Positions 35,385-45,091 of a stretch of DNA of 64,000 nt are shown one piece after another. The notes beneath the pieces are model-generated. The model saw only the letters and a list, made by a program, of their open reading frames with translations. It ran no database searches and had not been told where the DNA came from. This stretch comes from Microbacterium limosum (GTDB lineage Bacteria; Actinomycetota; Actinomycetes; Actinomycetales; Microbacteriaceae). Positions within the stretch are counted from its first letter, which is position 1, and every line of letters starts with the position of its first letter. The stretch spans positions 1,054,001-1,118,000 of the forward strand of contig NZ_CP137080.1 in NCBI RefSeq assembly GCF_036324365.1, written 5' to 3'. The position numbers and the translations under genes are program-made.

Positions 35385-37958
35385 TCAGTCCTCCCTCTCC
35401 GCGAACTCGATCGCGGCGACGTGGGTGCTCTCGGCCTCTGCGAGCTCGAGCCGCTCGATGCGGCCGACCGCGCGGAGGTCGCCCTCGACCTGACGCAGGG
35501 CGTCGAGGGTCGCCGCGGGTGCGGCGAGGGTCAAGGCATCCACCGGCGTCTTCTGGGAGAGCTTCGCCTCCGTCTTGGCGCGCCGGATCGCGATGAGCGC
35601 CTCGCTCGCCGCCGTCAGGATCGCGGGGTCTCCCGGCGCCCCGCCCGGGGTGGGCCAGGGCGCGCCGTGCACGGAGCCGTCATGGAACCACGACCACGCC
35701 TCCTCGGTCGCGAAGACGAGCACGGGGGAGAGCAGGCGCAGCAGCGTGTCGAGCGCCGTCCGCAGCGCGAGCGCGGCGGATGCCTGACCCGCGTCGGAGG
35801 GGTCGTAGGCGCGCTCCTTCACGAGCTCCAGGTAGTCGTCGCAGAACGTCCAGAAGAAGGACTCGGTGACCTCGAGCGCCCGGGCGTGGTCGTACGCGTC
35901 GAGGGCCTTCGTGGCCTGCGCCACGACGTCGTCGAGGGTGGCGAGCATCGCGGCATCCAGGGCGTCGGTGATCTGCGCGTCGGCCGGTACGGGGAAGGTC
36001 AGCACGAACTTCGCCGCGTTCAGCACCTTGATCGCGAGGCGCCGGCCGATCTTGATCTGGGTCGGGTTCTGCGGATCGAAGGCCGCGTCGGTGCCCAGGC
36101 GACTGGATGCCGCCCAGTACCGGACCGCGTCGGACCCGTGCTGCGCGAGGATGTCGGCGGGCGTCACGACATTGCCCTTGGACTTGGACATCTTCTTGCG
36201 GTCGGGATCGACGATGAAGCCGCTGATGGCGGCATCCGTCCACGGCGCCCGGTCGTCCTCGAGGGCGCTGCGCAGGAGCGTCGAGAACAGCCACGTGCGG
36301 ATGATGTCCTGCCCCTGCGGGCGCAGGTCGAACGGCGCCACGAGGTTCCAGAGCTCCTCGTCGCGCTGCCAGCCGCCCGCCAGCTGGGGCGTGAGGCTCG
36401 ATGTCGCCCACGTGTCGAAGACGTCGGTCTCGGCGTCGAACCCGCCGGGCACGCCGCGCTGGTCCTCGGTGTAGCCCGAGGGGACGTGCGTCGTCGGGTC
36501 GATCGGCAGCGCCGAGGCATCCGGGGTCAGCACACGGGAGTAGTCCCGCTCGCCGTCGTCGTCGAGCGCGTACCAGACCGGGATCGGCACGCCGAAGAAG
36601 CGCTGACGGGAGACGAGCCAGTCGCCCGTGAGGCCGCCGACCCAGTTCTCGTACCGCACCCGCATGAAGTCGGGGTGCCACGAGACCTCGCGGCCGAGCG
36701 CGATCAGGCGCTCGCGCAGCTGCTCGTCGCGCGCGCCGTTGCGGATGTACCACTGCCGCGTCGAGACGATCTCCAGCGGGCGGTCGCCCTTCTCGAAGAA
36801 CTTCACGGCGTGCGTGAACGGCTTGGGATCACCGATCATCTCGCCCGACTCGGCCAGCAGCTCCACGATGCGCTTCTTGGCGCTGAAGACCGTCTTGCCC
36901 ACCAGCTCGGCGTAGGCGGCCTTCGCGGCATCCGTCGCCAGCACGTCGGGGGCTTCGGCGATGACCCGGCCGTCCTGTCCGATGATCGTGCGGTTGGGGA
37001 GATCGAGCTCGCGCCACCAGATGATGTCGGTGACGTCGCCGAACGTGCAGATCATGGCGATGCCGGAGCCCTTGTCCTGCTGCGCGAGGGGGTGCGCGAG
37101 CACGGGGACCTCGACGTCGAAGAGCGGTGTGCGCACGGTCGTGCCGAACAGGGGCTGGTAGCGCTCGTCGTCGGGGTGCGCGACGAGGGCGACGCACGCG
37201 GCCAGCAGCTCGGGACGCGTCGTCTCGATGTGCACGTCGCCGGCGCCGTCCGCCCTGTGGAACGCCAGGCGGTGGTAGGCGGCGGGCTGGTCGCGGTCCT
37301 CGAGCTCGGCCTGCGCGATCGCGGAGCGGAAATCGATGTCCCACAGCGTCGGCGCGAGGGCCTGGTAGGCCTCGCCGCGCTCGATGTTGCGCAGGAAGGC
37401 GAGCTGGCTCGTGCGGATCGTGTCGTCGCTGATGGTGCGGTACGTCTGGGTCCAGTCGACGCTCAGGCCGAGATCGCGCCACAGCGCCTCGAAGTGCTTC
37501 TCGTCCTCGACCGTGAGCTTCTCGCACAGTTCGATGAAGTTGCGGCGGCTGATGGGTCGTTGGTCGGCGGCCTTCGTGCTCTTGTTGTCGCCGCCCTCGA
37601 ACGGGGGAGCGAAGTCGGGGTCGTAGGGCAGCGTCGGGTCGCAGCGCACGCCGTAGTAGTTCTGCACGCGGCGCTCGGTGGGCAGGCCGTTGTCGTCCCA
37701 CCCCATGGGGTAGAACACGGTCTTGCCGCGCATGCGCTCGAAGCGAACTTTGACATCGGTGTGCGTGTAGCTGAACACGTGCCCGATGTGAAGGCTTCCG
37801 CTCGCGGTGGGCGGGGGAGTGTCGACGCTGAAGACGCCCTGACGCCCGGATGCCGCGGCGCTCGCGCGATCGAAGAGGTACGTGCCCCTCGCGCTCCACG
37901 CGGCATCCCACTTCTTCTCGAGTCCCTCGAGGGCGGGCTTGTCGGGGATTTCGGCCAT
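35385..37958 (-). CDS. valS: valine-tRNA ligase
   Basis: Class I synthetase of 857 residues. The HIGH motif is in PTASGSLHIGHVFSYTHTD, the KMSKS loop in DRKKMSKSKGNVVTP. The editing domain (IETTRPELLAACVALVAHPDD) is intact, which hydrolyses Thr-tRNA(Val). ATG 37958 has AAGGAG 7 nt upstream; the upstream reading frame is open for more than 400 codons but has no coding character. The C-terminal coiled-coil arm of ValRS is short. Confidence 0.95.
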   Translation of the reverse strand: MAEIPDKPALEGLEKKWDAAWSARGTYLFDRASAAASGRQGVFSVDTPPPTASGSLHIGHVFSYTHTDVKVRFERMRGKTVFYPMGWDDNGLPTERRVQNYYGVRCDPTLPYDPDFAPPFEGGDNKSTKAADQRPISRRNFIELCEKLTVEDEKHFEALWRDLGLSVDWTQTYRTISDDTIRTSQLAFLRNIERGEAYQALAPTLWDIDFRSAIAQAELEDRDQPAAYHRLAFHRADGAGDVHIETTRPELLAACVALVAHPDDERYQPLFGTTVRTPLFDVEVPVLAHPLAQQDKGSGIAMICTFGDVTDIIWWRELDLPNRTIIGQDGRVIAEAPDVLATDAAKAAYAELVGKTVFSAKKRIVELLAESGEMIGDPKPFTHAVKFFEKGDRPLEIVSTRQWYIRNGARDEQLRERLIALGREVSWHPDFMRVRYENWVGGLTGDWLVSRQRFFGVPIPVWYALDDDGERDYSRVLTPDASALPIDPTTHVPSGYTEDQRGVPGGFDAETDVFDTWATSSLTPQLAGGWQRDEELWNLVAPFDLRPQGQDIIRTWLFSTLLRSALEDDRAPWTDAAISGFIVDPDRKKMSKSKGNVVTPADILAQHGSDAVRYWAASSRLGTDAAFDPQNPTQIKIGRRLAIKVLNAAKFVLTFPVPADAQITDALDAAMLATLDDVVAQATKALDAYDHARALEVTESFFWTFCDDYLELVKERAYDPSDAGQASAALALRTALDTLLRLLSPVLVFATEEAWSWFHDGSVHGAPWPTPGGAPGDPAILTAASEALIAIRRAKTEAKLSQKTPVDALTLAAPAATLDALRQVEGDLRAVGRIERLELAEAESTHVAAIEFAERED

Positions 37959-38078
37959 AGGGGACTCCTTGCGCGCTATGTGCGGCACGGTGTGTGCGTG
38001 CCTGAGTGTGGGATTCGCGGGCCAGTTTACCGGGCGGCGCGGCATCCGCTGCCCGGTGCGGCTTGCGGAGGGCGTGGT

Positions 38079-38168
38079 CCTCTGCCCGGCCGAGGGTGAT
38101 TGCCGAGCAGAGGGCGGGATGCCGTGATTCGGCCCTCTGCCGAGCAGATCCCCTCTGCCGAGCAGAGG
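38079..38168. repeat. left cluster of palindromic CCTCTGC-CGA-GCAGAGG repeats
   Basis: At least four units lie here: CCTCTGCCCGGCCGAGG (38079-38095, degenerate), GCCGAGCAGAGG (38102-38113, half plus), CCTCTGCCGAGCAGA (38134-38148, nearly complete) and the perfect CCTCTGCCGAGCAGAGG (38152-38168; 7-bp stem, CGA loop). The 328-nt valS-DUF559 interval contains nothing else recognised. A matching cluster lies after the DUF559 gene. Confidence 0.85.
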
Positions 38169-38286
38169 AGACTGTGCGGGCTCGAGGGGGAGATGGATGC
38201 CGGATGCGTATCCTGTGGATAGTCGGCTGTCCACCGTTGCGCCTCCGAAGGCGTCGCCCCCGATGGGTCTCGGCCACCATCGGTGC

Positions 38287-39135
38287 ATGACGGAAGCGCG
38301 TGAGCGGGCGGCGGCAGCGGCGGCGGCGAAGGTGCGGGCGCAGGGCGGCATCGTGCGCAGCGCGCGACTGATCGAGGCGGGCACGCCCAAATGGGCGGTG
38401 GCGGATGCCGTGACGCTCGGGCTGCTGGTCCGTGTTCGCAGGGTCTGGGTGGCCTCGATCGACGCGGACGAACAGCTCGTGACCGCTGCGCGCGAGGGCG
38501 TCGTGCTCACGTGCGTGACGGCGGCCGCGCGCCTCGGTCTGTGGGTTCTCGGCTCCGACCGGATGCATGTGGCCGCACCCGCGCACGCCGGATCCGTGGA
38601 CGTCGCCCAGGCGATGGTGCACTGGAACGGTCCCGTCGTGCCCAGGCCGCCCGGGCAGCTCGAGGATCCCATCGAGAACGTCCTGGCCCTCGTCGCCCAG
38701 TGCCAGCCCCGTGAGGCCGCGCTCGCCGTGTGGGAGTCGGCGCTGCGACGGCAACTCGTCGATCCGCTCGCACTCGGGCGGATGCCGCTGCCCGCTGCCG
38801 CCCGGGAGGTGCTGGCATCGGCATCCCCGTGGTCCGATTCCGGCGTCGAGACCTTCGTCGTGCCCCGCCTGCGCTGGATGCGGCTTCCTCTGCGACGCCA
38901 GACCTGGATTGCGGGGCACCGGGTCGACCTGTTGATCGGCGACCGCCTGGTCCTGCAGATCGACGGGGGACACCATGTCGGCGCCCAGCGCGAGATCGAC
39001 AACGCCCACGATGCCGCGTTGAGGCTGCTCGGGTACCACGTCATCCGCGTCGGGTACTGGCAGGTGCTCGAGCACTGGCACGAGGTGCAGGACGTCCTCA
39101 TGCGCGCAGTGGCGCAGGGGCTGCACCGGGCGTAG
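38287..39135 (+). CDS. DUF559 (Vsr-like nuclease fold) protein with AbiEi-like winged helix
   Basis: A protein of 282 residues. The first 65 residues ([46 protein letters not shown]) fit the AbiEi-type winged helix found at the start of many actinobacterial DUF559 proteins. The C-terminal 100 residues have the DUF559 pattern related to very-short-patch endonucleases: [65 protein letters not shown], with D, E/Q-x-D and H as possible catalytic residues. ATG 38287 is preferred; ATG 38197 in frame is possible. The gene is bracketed by the same palindromic repeats. Its biological role is unknown. Confidence 0.82.
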   Translation: MTEARERAAAAAAAKVRAQGGIVRSARLIEAGTPKWAVADAVTLGLLVRVRRVWVASIDADEQLVTAAREGVVLTCVTAAARLGLWVLGSDRMHVAAPAHAGSVDVAQAMVHWNGPVVPRPPGQLEDPIENVLALVAQCQPREAALAVWESALRRQLVDPLALGRMPLPAAAREVLASASPWSDSGVETFVVPRLRWMRLPLRRQTWIAGHRVDLLIGDRLVLQIDGGHHVGAQREIDNAHDAALRLLGYHVIRVGYWQVLEHWHEVQDVLMRAVAQGLHRA

Positions 39136-39174
39136 ACGCACCGGGGCACGACCCCGCGAACAGAGGTGTCCGTC

Positions 39175-39259
39175 GCCGAGCAGAGGGGCATTGCCGAGCA
39201 GAGGGCCGCAGACGGGCGGGGGCTCCTCTGCTCGGCAGTGAACCTCTCCCGGGCAGAGG
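39175..39259. repeat. right cluster of the same palindromic repeats
   Basis: Units are GCCGAGCAGAGG (39175-39186), GCCGAGCAGAGG (39193-39204), the inverted CCTCTGCTCGGCA (39225-39237) and the degenerate palindrome CCTCTCCCGGGCAGAGG (39243-39259). They lie between the DUF559 stop and the ileS promoter. I found no further copies in the window. Confidence 0.85.
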
Positions 39260-39305
39260 AGCCGGGCGCGCGACCGCCGCGGCATCCGGTCCCGCGCCGG
39301 GCAGC

Positions 39306-39311
39306 TACAAT
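39306..39311 (+). promoter_or_regulatory. ileS promoter -10
   Basis: TACAAT is the best -10 hexamer in the interval and sits about 20 nt before the first stem of the ileS T-box leader. The -35 is not obvious. Confidence 0.6.
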
Positions 39312-39317
39312 CGTCGC

Positions 39318-39500
39318 AGCAGCACAGATCCGGCCATCACCGGGGAGCTTCCGGAAGAACGGCCCCACGGCCCAGTAGAACCGGACGGGTCAGGCCCGTC
39401 ACAGCCGCAGCAGAGGGGGATCCGCATGCCGGATCCAAGCGGGGTGGTACCGCGGTCCAGGAGGATCGTCCCCGCAGGAGCCACCATCGAGCACCTGCGA
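39318..39500 (+). promoter_or_regulatory. isoleucine T-box leader of ileS (ultrashort Stem I)
   Basis: The leader has the T-box consensus GGGTGGTACCGCGG (39442-39455), which pairs with the uncharged tRNA 3' end. Stem I is minimal: CCGG (39330-39333) and CCGG (39340-39343) close a loop CCATCA holding the specifier ATC (39336-39338), matching tRNA-Ile(GAU). This is the class II, actinobacterial form, which regulates translation rather than termination: uncharged tRNA-Ile binding should free the start of ileS. GCAGG (39474-39478) and CCTGC (39494-39498) near the start codon may be part of the sequestering stem. The coding start follows at 39507. Confidence 0.88.
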
Positions 39501-39506
39501 GTGAAC

Positions 39507-42500
39507 ATGACATACCCCCGCCCCTCGGCCTTCGGGCCCGCCGCCGACAGCCAGGCGGATGCCGCGGCATCCGTGGTGCCCTCGCCCCGGTTCCCCGAGA
39601 TCGAGCAGCAGGTGCTCGAGTTCTGGCGCGAGGACGACACGTTCCGCGAGAGCATCGCCCAGCGCGAGGGCAGCGAGGAGTGGGTCTTCTACGACGGTCC
39701 GCCCTTCGCCAACGGCCTGCCGCACTACGGGCACCTGCTCACGGGGTACGCGAAGGACCTCTTCCCGCGCTTCCAGACGATGCGCGGCAAGAAGGTCGAC
39801 CGCGTCTTCGGGTGGGACACGCACGGCCTGCCCGCCGAGCTCGAGGCGATGAAGCAGCTGGGCATCACGGAGAAGGCCGAGATCGAGGCCATGGGCATCG
39901 ACACCTTCAACGCCAAGGCGCGCGAGTCCGTGCTGGCGTACACGCGGGAGTGGGAGGACTACGTCACCCGCCAGGCGCGATGGGTCGACTTCGAGCGCGG
40001 GTACAAGACGCTCGACACCTCCTACATGGAGAGCGTGCTCTGGGCGTTCAAGACCCTGTACGACAAGGGCCTCGCCTACGAGGGCTACCGCGTGCTGCCA
40101 TACTGCTGGCGCGACGAGACGCCACTGTCCACCCACGAGCTGCGCATGGACGACGACGTCTACAAGACGCGCCAGGACCCCTCCGTCACGGTCACCTTCC
40201 CGCTCGTGGGGGCCAAGGCGGAAGCGCTCGGCCTGACCGGCGTGCGGGCGCTCGCATGGACGACGACCCCGTGGACGCTCCCGACCAACATGGCGCTCGC
40301 CGTGGGCCCGGCGATCCGCTACGCCGTCCTGCCCGCGGGCCCGAACGGGGCCGCCGACGTGCACCACACGCCCGAGGGTGCGGCCGACGACCTGCTCGAG
40401 GCGAGCGCGCACCGGTACCTCCTGGCCGAGGATCTGCTCGGCGGCTACGCGAAGGACCTCGGCTACGACTCCGCCGAGGCCGCGCGCGAGGCCATCGAGC
40501 GCACAGTCGAGGGACGCGAGCTCGAGGGCGTGTCCTACGACCGGCTGTTCGACTACTACGCGGATGCCGAGGCGTACGGCACCGGGAACGCCTGGCAGGT
40601 GCTCGTCGACGACTACGTCACGACGACCGACGGCACGGGAGTCGTGCACCAGGCCCCCGCATACGGCGAGGACGACCAGCGGGTGACCGAGGCCGCCGGC
40701 ATCCCGACGATCCTGAGCCTCGACGACGGCGGGCGCTTCCTGCCCGCCGTGACGGATGTCGCGGGCCAGCTGTGGATGGAGGCGAACACCCCCCTCATCC
40801 GGCTGCTGCGCCAGAGCGGCCGCCTCGTGCGCGAGGCCAGCTACGAGCACGCCTACCCGCACTGCTGGCGCTGCCGCAATCCGCTCATCTACAAGGCGGT
40901 GTCGAGCTGGTTCGTGCGCGTCACGGACTTCCGCGACCGCCTGGTCGAGCTCAACGAGGACATCACCTGGGTGCCCGACAACGTCAAGCACGGCCAGTTC
41001 GGCAAGTGGCTCGCCGGCGCGCGCGACTGGTCGATCAGCCGCAACCGCTACTGGGGCTCGCCGATCCCGATCTGGAAGAGCGATGACCCCGAGCACCCCC
41101 GGGTGGACGCGTACGGATCGCTCGAAGAGATCGAGCGCGACTTCGGCCGACTGCCCCGGAACGACGCCGGCGAGGTCGACCTGCACCGGCCGTACATCGA
41201 CGAGCTGACGCGTCCGAACCCCGACGACCCGACCGGGCAGAGCACGATGCGCCGCATCGAGGACGTGCTCGACGTCTGGTTCGACTCGGGCTCCATGCCG
41301 TTCGCGCAGGTGCACTACCCGTTCGAGAACCGCGAGTGGTTCGACACGCATGCGCCCGCCGACTTCATCGTCGAGTACATCGGCCAGACCCGGGGCTGGT
41401 TCTACGTCATGCACGTGCTCTCGGGCGCGCTCTTCGACCGCCCCGCGTACAAGGCGGTCTCGGCCCACGGCATCGTGCTCGGCAACGACGGGCAGAAGAT
41501 GTCCAAGTCGCTGCGCAACTATCCGGACGTGAACGAGGTGTTCGACCGCGACGGCTCCGACGCGATGCGGTGGTTCCTGATGTCGAGCCCGGTGCTGCGG
41601 GGCGGAAACCTCGTCGTGACAGAGGAGGGCATCCGCGCGGGGGTGCGGGAGTTCCTGCTTCCCCTGTGGAACTCCTGGTACTTCTTTGCGACGTATGCCA
41701 ACGCCGCGCGCGCAGGGCGGGACGGGGTGGATGCCGGGGGCTACGAGGCATCCTGGCGCACCGACTCGACCGACGTGCTCGACCGCTACATCCTCGCGCT
41801 CACGGGCGATCTCGTCCGCGGCGTGGCGAGCGACCTCGAGGGCCTGGATTCGACGATGGCCGCGGCGAAGCTGCGCGATTTCGCCGAGGCCCTCACCAAC
41901 TGGTACATCCGTCGCTCGCGCGACCGGTTCTGGGAGGGCGTCGGCGACGACCCCCGCAGCCGCGAGGCCTTCGACACGCTGTACACCGTGCTCGAGACGC
42001 TCACGCGGGTCGCGGCGCCGCTGATCCCCCTCGTGGGCGAGCGGGTGTGGCAGGGCCTCACCGGTGGGCGCAGCGTGCACCTGCAGGACTGGCCCGACGC
42101 GGGCGCGTTCCCTGCGGCCACCGACATCCGCACGGCGATGGACGCCGTCCGCGAGGTCTCGAGCGTCGCGAACGCGCTGCGCAAGCGCGAGGGCAAGCGC
42201 GTGCGGCTGCCGTTGGCGCGCCTGACGGTCGTCGTGCCGGATGCCGCGGCGCTCGCCCAGTTCGACGACATCCTGCGCGAGGAGCTCAACGTCAAGAGCG
42301 TCGACCTCGTCGAGCTGGAGGAGGGCACCGCGGCGCAGTACGGCGTGACGCACCGCCTCTCCGTCAACGCCCGCGCCGCGGGTCCGCGCCTGGGCAAGCA
42401 GGTGCAGCAGGTCATCCGCGCTGCGAAGGAGGGGGACTGGTCGCTGAACGGCGAGGTCGTCACCGCCGGCGGCGTCGATCTCATGCCGGGGGAGTACGAG

Positions 42501-42935
42501 CTCGTGCTCGAGACATCCGGCCGACCCGAGGGCGAGGCGCTCGCCCTTCTCCCCGAAGGAGGATTCGTGCTTCTGGACACCGTCACCACCCCCGAGCTCG
42601 AGGCGGAGGGGCTGGCCCGCGACGTCATCCGCGCCGTGCAGGACACTCGCAAGGCCGCCGGCTTCGACGTGAGCGACCGCATCGAGCTCTCGCTGCTGTT
42701 CGACGACGCCGAGGATGCCGCGGCCGTCGGCGACGCGTTCGACATCGCCGACGTGGCGCGGGAGACCCTGGCGGTGGAGTACCGCCTCGGCACGGCCGAC
42801 GAGACGCTGCGCGCCTCGTCCCGCTCGCACATGTCATCGCCGGCGAAGGCGGAGCACACCGCGACGTTCGCGGCAGCCGCGTTCGCCAATCGCGGCCCGT
42901 TCACGGTCGCCGTCGCCCGAGTGGAGGGCTCATGA
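39507..42935 (+). CDS. ileS: isoleucine-tRNA ligase (eukaryote-like, type 2)
   Basis: Class I synthetase of 1142 residues. The HIGH motif appears as [11 protein letters not shown] and the KMSKS loop as [13 protein letters not shown]; the CP1 editing domain ([18 protein letters not shown]) is present. The HYGH form and the long C-terminus are those of type 2 (eukaryote-like) IleRS, the type often insensitive to mupirocin. ATG 39507 is chosen; GTG 39501 two codons earlier is equally possible, and the usual ribosome binding site is absent or buried in the T-box structure. The stop overlaps folC by 4 nt. Confidence 0.94.
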   Translation: MTYPRPSAFGPAADSQADAAASVVPSPRFPEIEQQVLEFWREDDTFRESIAQREGSEEWVFYDGPPFANGLPHYGHLLTGYAKDLFPRFQTMRGKKVDRVFGWDTHGLPAELEAMKQLGITEKAEIEAMGIDTFNAKARESVLAYTREWEDYVTRQARWVDFERGYKTLDTSYMESVLWAFKTLYDKGLAYEGYRVLPYCWRDETPLSTHELRMDDDVYKTRQDPSVTVTFPLVGAKAEALGLTGVRALAWTTTPWTLPTNMALAVGPAIRYAVLPAGPNGAADVHHTPEGAADDLLEASAHRYLLAEDLLGGYAKDLGYDSAEAAREAIERTVEGRELEGVSYDRLFDYYADAEAYGTGNAWQVLVDDYVTTTDGTGVVHQAPAYGEDDQRVTEAAGIPTILSLDDGGRFLPAVTDVAGQLWMEANTPLIRLLRQSGRLVREASYEHAYPHCWRCRNPLIYKAVSSWFVRVTDFRDRLVELNEDITWVPDNVKHGQFGKWLAGARDWSISRNRYWGSPIPIWKSDDPEHPRVDAYGSLEEIERDFGRLPRNDAGEVDLHRPYIDELTRPNPDDPTGQSTMRRIEDVLDVWFDSGSMPFAQVHYPFENREWFDTHAPADFIVEYIGQTRGWFYVMHVLSGALFDRPAYKAVSAHGIVLGNDGQKMSKSLRNYPDVNEVFDRDGSDAMRWFLMSSPVLRGGNLVVTEEGIRAGVREFLLPLWNSWYFFATYANAARAGRDGVDAGGYEASWRTDSTDVLDRYILALTGDLVRGVASDLEGLDSTMAAAKLRDFAEALTNWYIRRSRDRFWEGVGDDPRSREAFDTLYTVLETLTRVAAPLIPLVGERVWQGLTGGRSVHLQDWPDAGAFPAATDIRTAMDAVREVSSVANALRKREGKRVRLPLARLTVVVPDAAALAQFDDILREELNVKSVDLVELEEGTAAQYGVTHRLSVNARAAGPRLGKQVQQVIRAAKEGDWSLNGEVVTAGGVDLMPGEYELVLETSGRPEGEALALLPEGGFVLLDTVTTPELEAEGLARDVIRAVQDTRKAAGFDVSDRIELSLLFDDAEDAAAVGDAFDIADVARETLAVEYRLGTADETLRASSRSHMSSPAKAEHTATFAAAAFANRGPFTVAVARVEGS

Positions 42936-44287
42936 GCGGCGACGATCGGGCGCGCGCCGACGCCGTCTACGAGGCCCTGCTGCAACGGCAAGGCGAGCAG
43001 TGGGTGCAGCCGCGGGTCGAGCGCACGCGTCGCGTGCTCGACCTGCTGGGCGACCCGCAGCGTTCGTACCGCGTCGTGCACGTCACGGGGACCAACGGGA
43101 AGACGTCGACCAGCCGCATCATCGAGAGCCTGCTGCGGGCGTTCGGCCTCCGCACCGGCCTGTTCACGAGCCCGCACCTCGTGCGCTTCACCGAGCGGAT
43201 CCTGATCGACGGCGCCCCCGTCGGGGACACCGAGGTGGCGGACGCCTGGGACTCCGTCGCGCCGATCGTCGAGATCGTCGACGCCGAGCTCGCCGCGGCG
43301 GGCGATGCGCCGCTGACGTTCTTCGAGCTGCTGACGGTCTTGGCCTTCGTCGTGGCCGCCGACGCACCGATCGACGTCCTCGTGCTCGAGGTCGGCATGG
43401 GCGGGGCGTGGGATTCCACGAACACGGCGGACGGCGACGTGGCGGTCTTCGCGCCGATCGACATCGACCACGCCGACCGGCTCGGATCGACGATCTCCGA
43501 GATCGCCACCGTCAAGGGCGGCATCATCAAGGACGGGGCGGCGGTCGTCTCGGCGGCGCAGCACCCCGACGCCGAGCGAGTGCTGCGGAAGATGGCATCC
43601 GACCGCGGGGCGCGCATCACCTTCGAGGGTGCCGAGTTCGCCCTCACCGACGACCGCCTCGCGGTGGGCGGGCAGCTCATCTCCGTGCGCGGGCTCGCGA
43701 GCACCTACGACGAGGAGTACCTGCCGCTCTACGGCGCGCACCAGGGGCGCAACGCGGCGCTCGCGATCGCGGCCGTGGAGTCCCTCATCGGCGGCGCGGA
43801 GCAGCCGATCGCCGGCGACGTGCTCGCCGAAGGCCTCGGTCAGGTCGTCTCGCCCGGACGCCTGCAGCTCGTGGGCACAGAGCCGACGGTGCTCGTCGAC
43901 GCCGCGCACAATCCCCACGGCGCACAGGCCCTCGCGGAGGCGCTGCGTACGTCGTTCGACTTCGACGAATGGGGCGTCGTGCTGGGCGTCCTCGCCGACA
44001 AGGATGCCGCGGGCATCGTCGCGGCCCTCGCCCCGGTCGCCGCGGAGGTGTTCGTCACGGCGCCGGACTCCGAGCGCGCCGACGACCCGGACGCGCTGGC
44101 CGACCTCGTGGAGGAGGCGGGGCTGCGTGCGAGCGTGCACCGCGACCTCGAGGATGCGGCCGCCTCGGCACGGGAGTGGGCCTCGGCATCCGCCCGCAGG
44201 GCCGTCGTGATCGCCGGATCCGTCGTTCTGGCGGGGGAGGCCCTCGCGGTCGCGGCCCGCGAGGACTGGAAGGGCGGGCCCTCGTGA
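42932..44287 (+). CDS. folC: dihydrofolate synthase / folylpolyglutamate synthase
   Basis: A 451-residue Mur ligase-like enzyme that adds glutamate to dihydropteroate and folates. The P-loop is [30 protein letters not shown] and [13 protein letters not shown] are FolC signatures. It begins ATGA within the ileS stop and its stop overlaps the DUF4233 start (GTGA), giving a coupled run ileS-folC-DUF4233-ndk. Confidence 0.94.
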   Translation: MSGDDRARADAVYEALLQRQGEQWVQPRVERTRRVLDLLGDPQRSYRVVHVTGTNGKTSTSRIIESLLRAFGLRTGLFTSPHLVRFTERILIDGAPVGDTEVADAWDSVAPIVEIVDAELAAAGDAPLTFFELLTVLAFVVAADAPIDVLVLEVGMGGAWDSTNTADGDVAVFAPIDIDHADRLGSTISEIATVKGGIIKDGAAVVSAAQHPDAERVLRKMASDRGARITFEGAEFALTDDRLAVGGQLISVRGLASTYDEEYLPLYGAHQGRNAALAIAAVESLIGGAEQPIAGDVLAEGLGQVVSPGRLQLVGTEPTVLVDAAHNPHGAQALAEALRTSFDFDEWGVVLGVLADKDAAGIVAALAPVAAEVFVTAPDSERADDPDALADLVEEAGLRASVHRDLEDAAASAREWASASARRAVVIAGSVVLAGEALAVAAREDWKGGPS

Positions 44288-44673
44288 GCGAGGCCGCACC
44301 GCGTCCCCGTTCGCGCCGCAGTCTCACGACGCAGCTGGCGACGGTCGTGCTCGGCTTCGAGGCGATCGTGGTCTTCCTCGGCGGGCTCACGATCTACGGT
44401 CTCCGCGCGCTGCCCGCGGGAGTCGAACCGTGGTGGGGCATCGTCGGCGGCGTCGTCGTGGCGGTCGTGATGCTCCTGACGTGCGGATTCGTCAGCCGCC
44501 CCGCCGGTATCGTCGTGGGGTGGGCGCTGCAGGTGATCATCGCCCTCGCGGCGTTCCTCGTGCCCGGCATGCTGCTGGTCGCCCTCGTCTTCGGCGGCAT
44601 GTGGGCTTTCGCGACCATCCAGGGTCCCCGAATCGAAAGGCGCGCGCAGGGCGCGACGCCGGAAGGAGAATGA
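44284..44673 (+). CDS. DUF4233 membrane protein
   Basis: A 129-residue protein with four hydrophobic segments (TTQLATVVLGFEAIVVFLGGLTIYGL, WWGIVGGVVVAVVMLLTCGFV, AGIVVGWALQVIIALAAFL, MLLVALVFGGMWAFATI) and a charged tail. DUF4233 proteins regularly follow folC in actinobacteria; the function is not known. It starts at GTG 44284 inside the folC stop and ends one base before the ndk ATG. Confidence 0.9.
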   Translation: MSEAAPRPRSRRSLTTQLATVVLGFEAIVVFLGGLTIYGLRALPAGVEPWWGIVGGVVVAVVMLLTCGFVSRPAGIVVGWALQVIIALAAFLVPGMLLVALVFGGMWAFATIQGPRIERRAQGATPEGE

Positions 44674-44674
44674 C

Positions 44675-45091
44675 ATGGCCACCGAAGAGACGCTCGTCCT
44701 CGTCAAGCCCGACGGAGTCGCCCGCGGCCTGACCGGGGAGATCCTCGCCCGCATCGAGCGCAAGGGCTATGCGCTCGTCGATATGCGCCTCGTCGAACCC
44801 GACCGGGAGCGCCTCGAGCGCCACTACGCCGAGCACGAGGGGAAGCCGTTCTACGAGCCCCTCCTGGACTTCATGATGTCGGGACCGTCGGTCGCGATCC
44901 GGCTCGCCGGCAACCGCGTCATCGAGGGCTTCCGCTCCCTCGCGGGAACCACCGACCCCACCGGTGCCGCCCCCGGCACGATCCGCGGGGACTTCGGCCG
45001 CGACTGGGGCCTCGCCGTCCAGCAGAACCTCGTGCACGGGTCGGACAGCACCGAGTCGGCGGCGCGCGAGCTGGGGATCTGGTTCGACTAG
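44675..45091 (+). CDS. ndk: nucleoside diphosphate kinase
   Basis: A 138-residue enzyme that equilibrates NTP pools. ETLVLVKPDGVARGLTGEILARIERKGY opens it, and the catalytic His is in NLVHGSDSTESAAREL. The ATG 44675 follows GGAAGGAGAATGAC. It shares the 4-nt CTAG with the stop of the convergent VKOR gene, so the two mRNA 3' ends overlap. Confidence 0.96.
   Translation: MATEETLVLVKPDGVARGLTGEILARIERKGYALVDMRLVEPDRERLERHYAEHEGKPFYEPLLDFMMSGPSVAIRLAGNRVIEGFRSLAGTTDPTGAAPGTIRGDFGRDWGLAVQQNLVHGSDSTESAARELGIWFD

Noticed and set aside
38079..39259. CRISPR array
   Set aside because: The repeats are short palindromes at irregular distances in both orientations, without uniform spacers or cas genes.
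37960..39368. Extension of the valS frame far upstream
   Set aside because: The frame stays open by chance; the family N-terminus, start codon and ribosome binding site are at 37958, and the extension runs through the DUF559 gene on the other strand.
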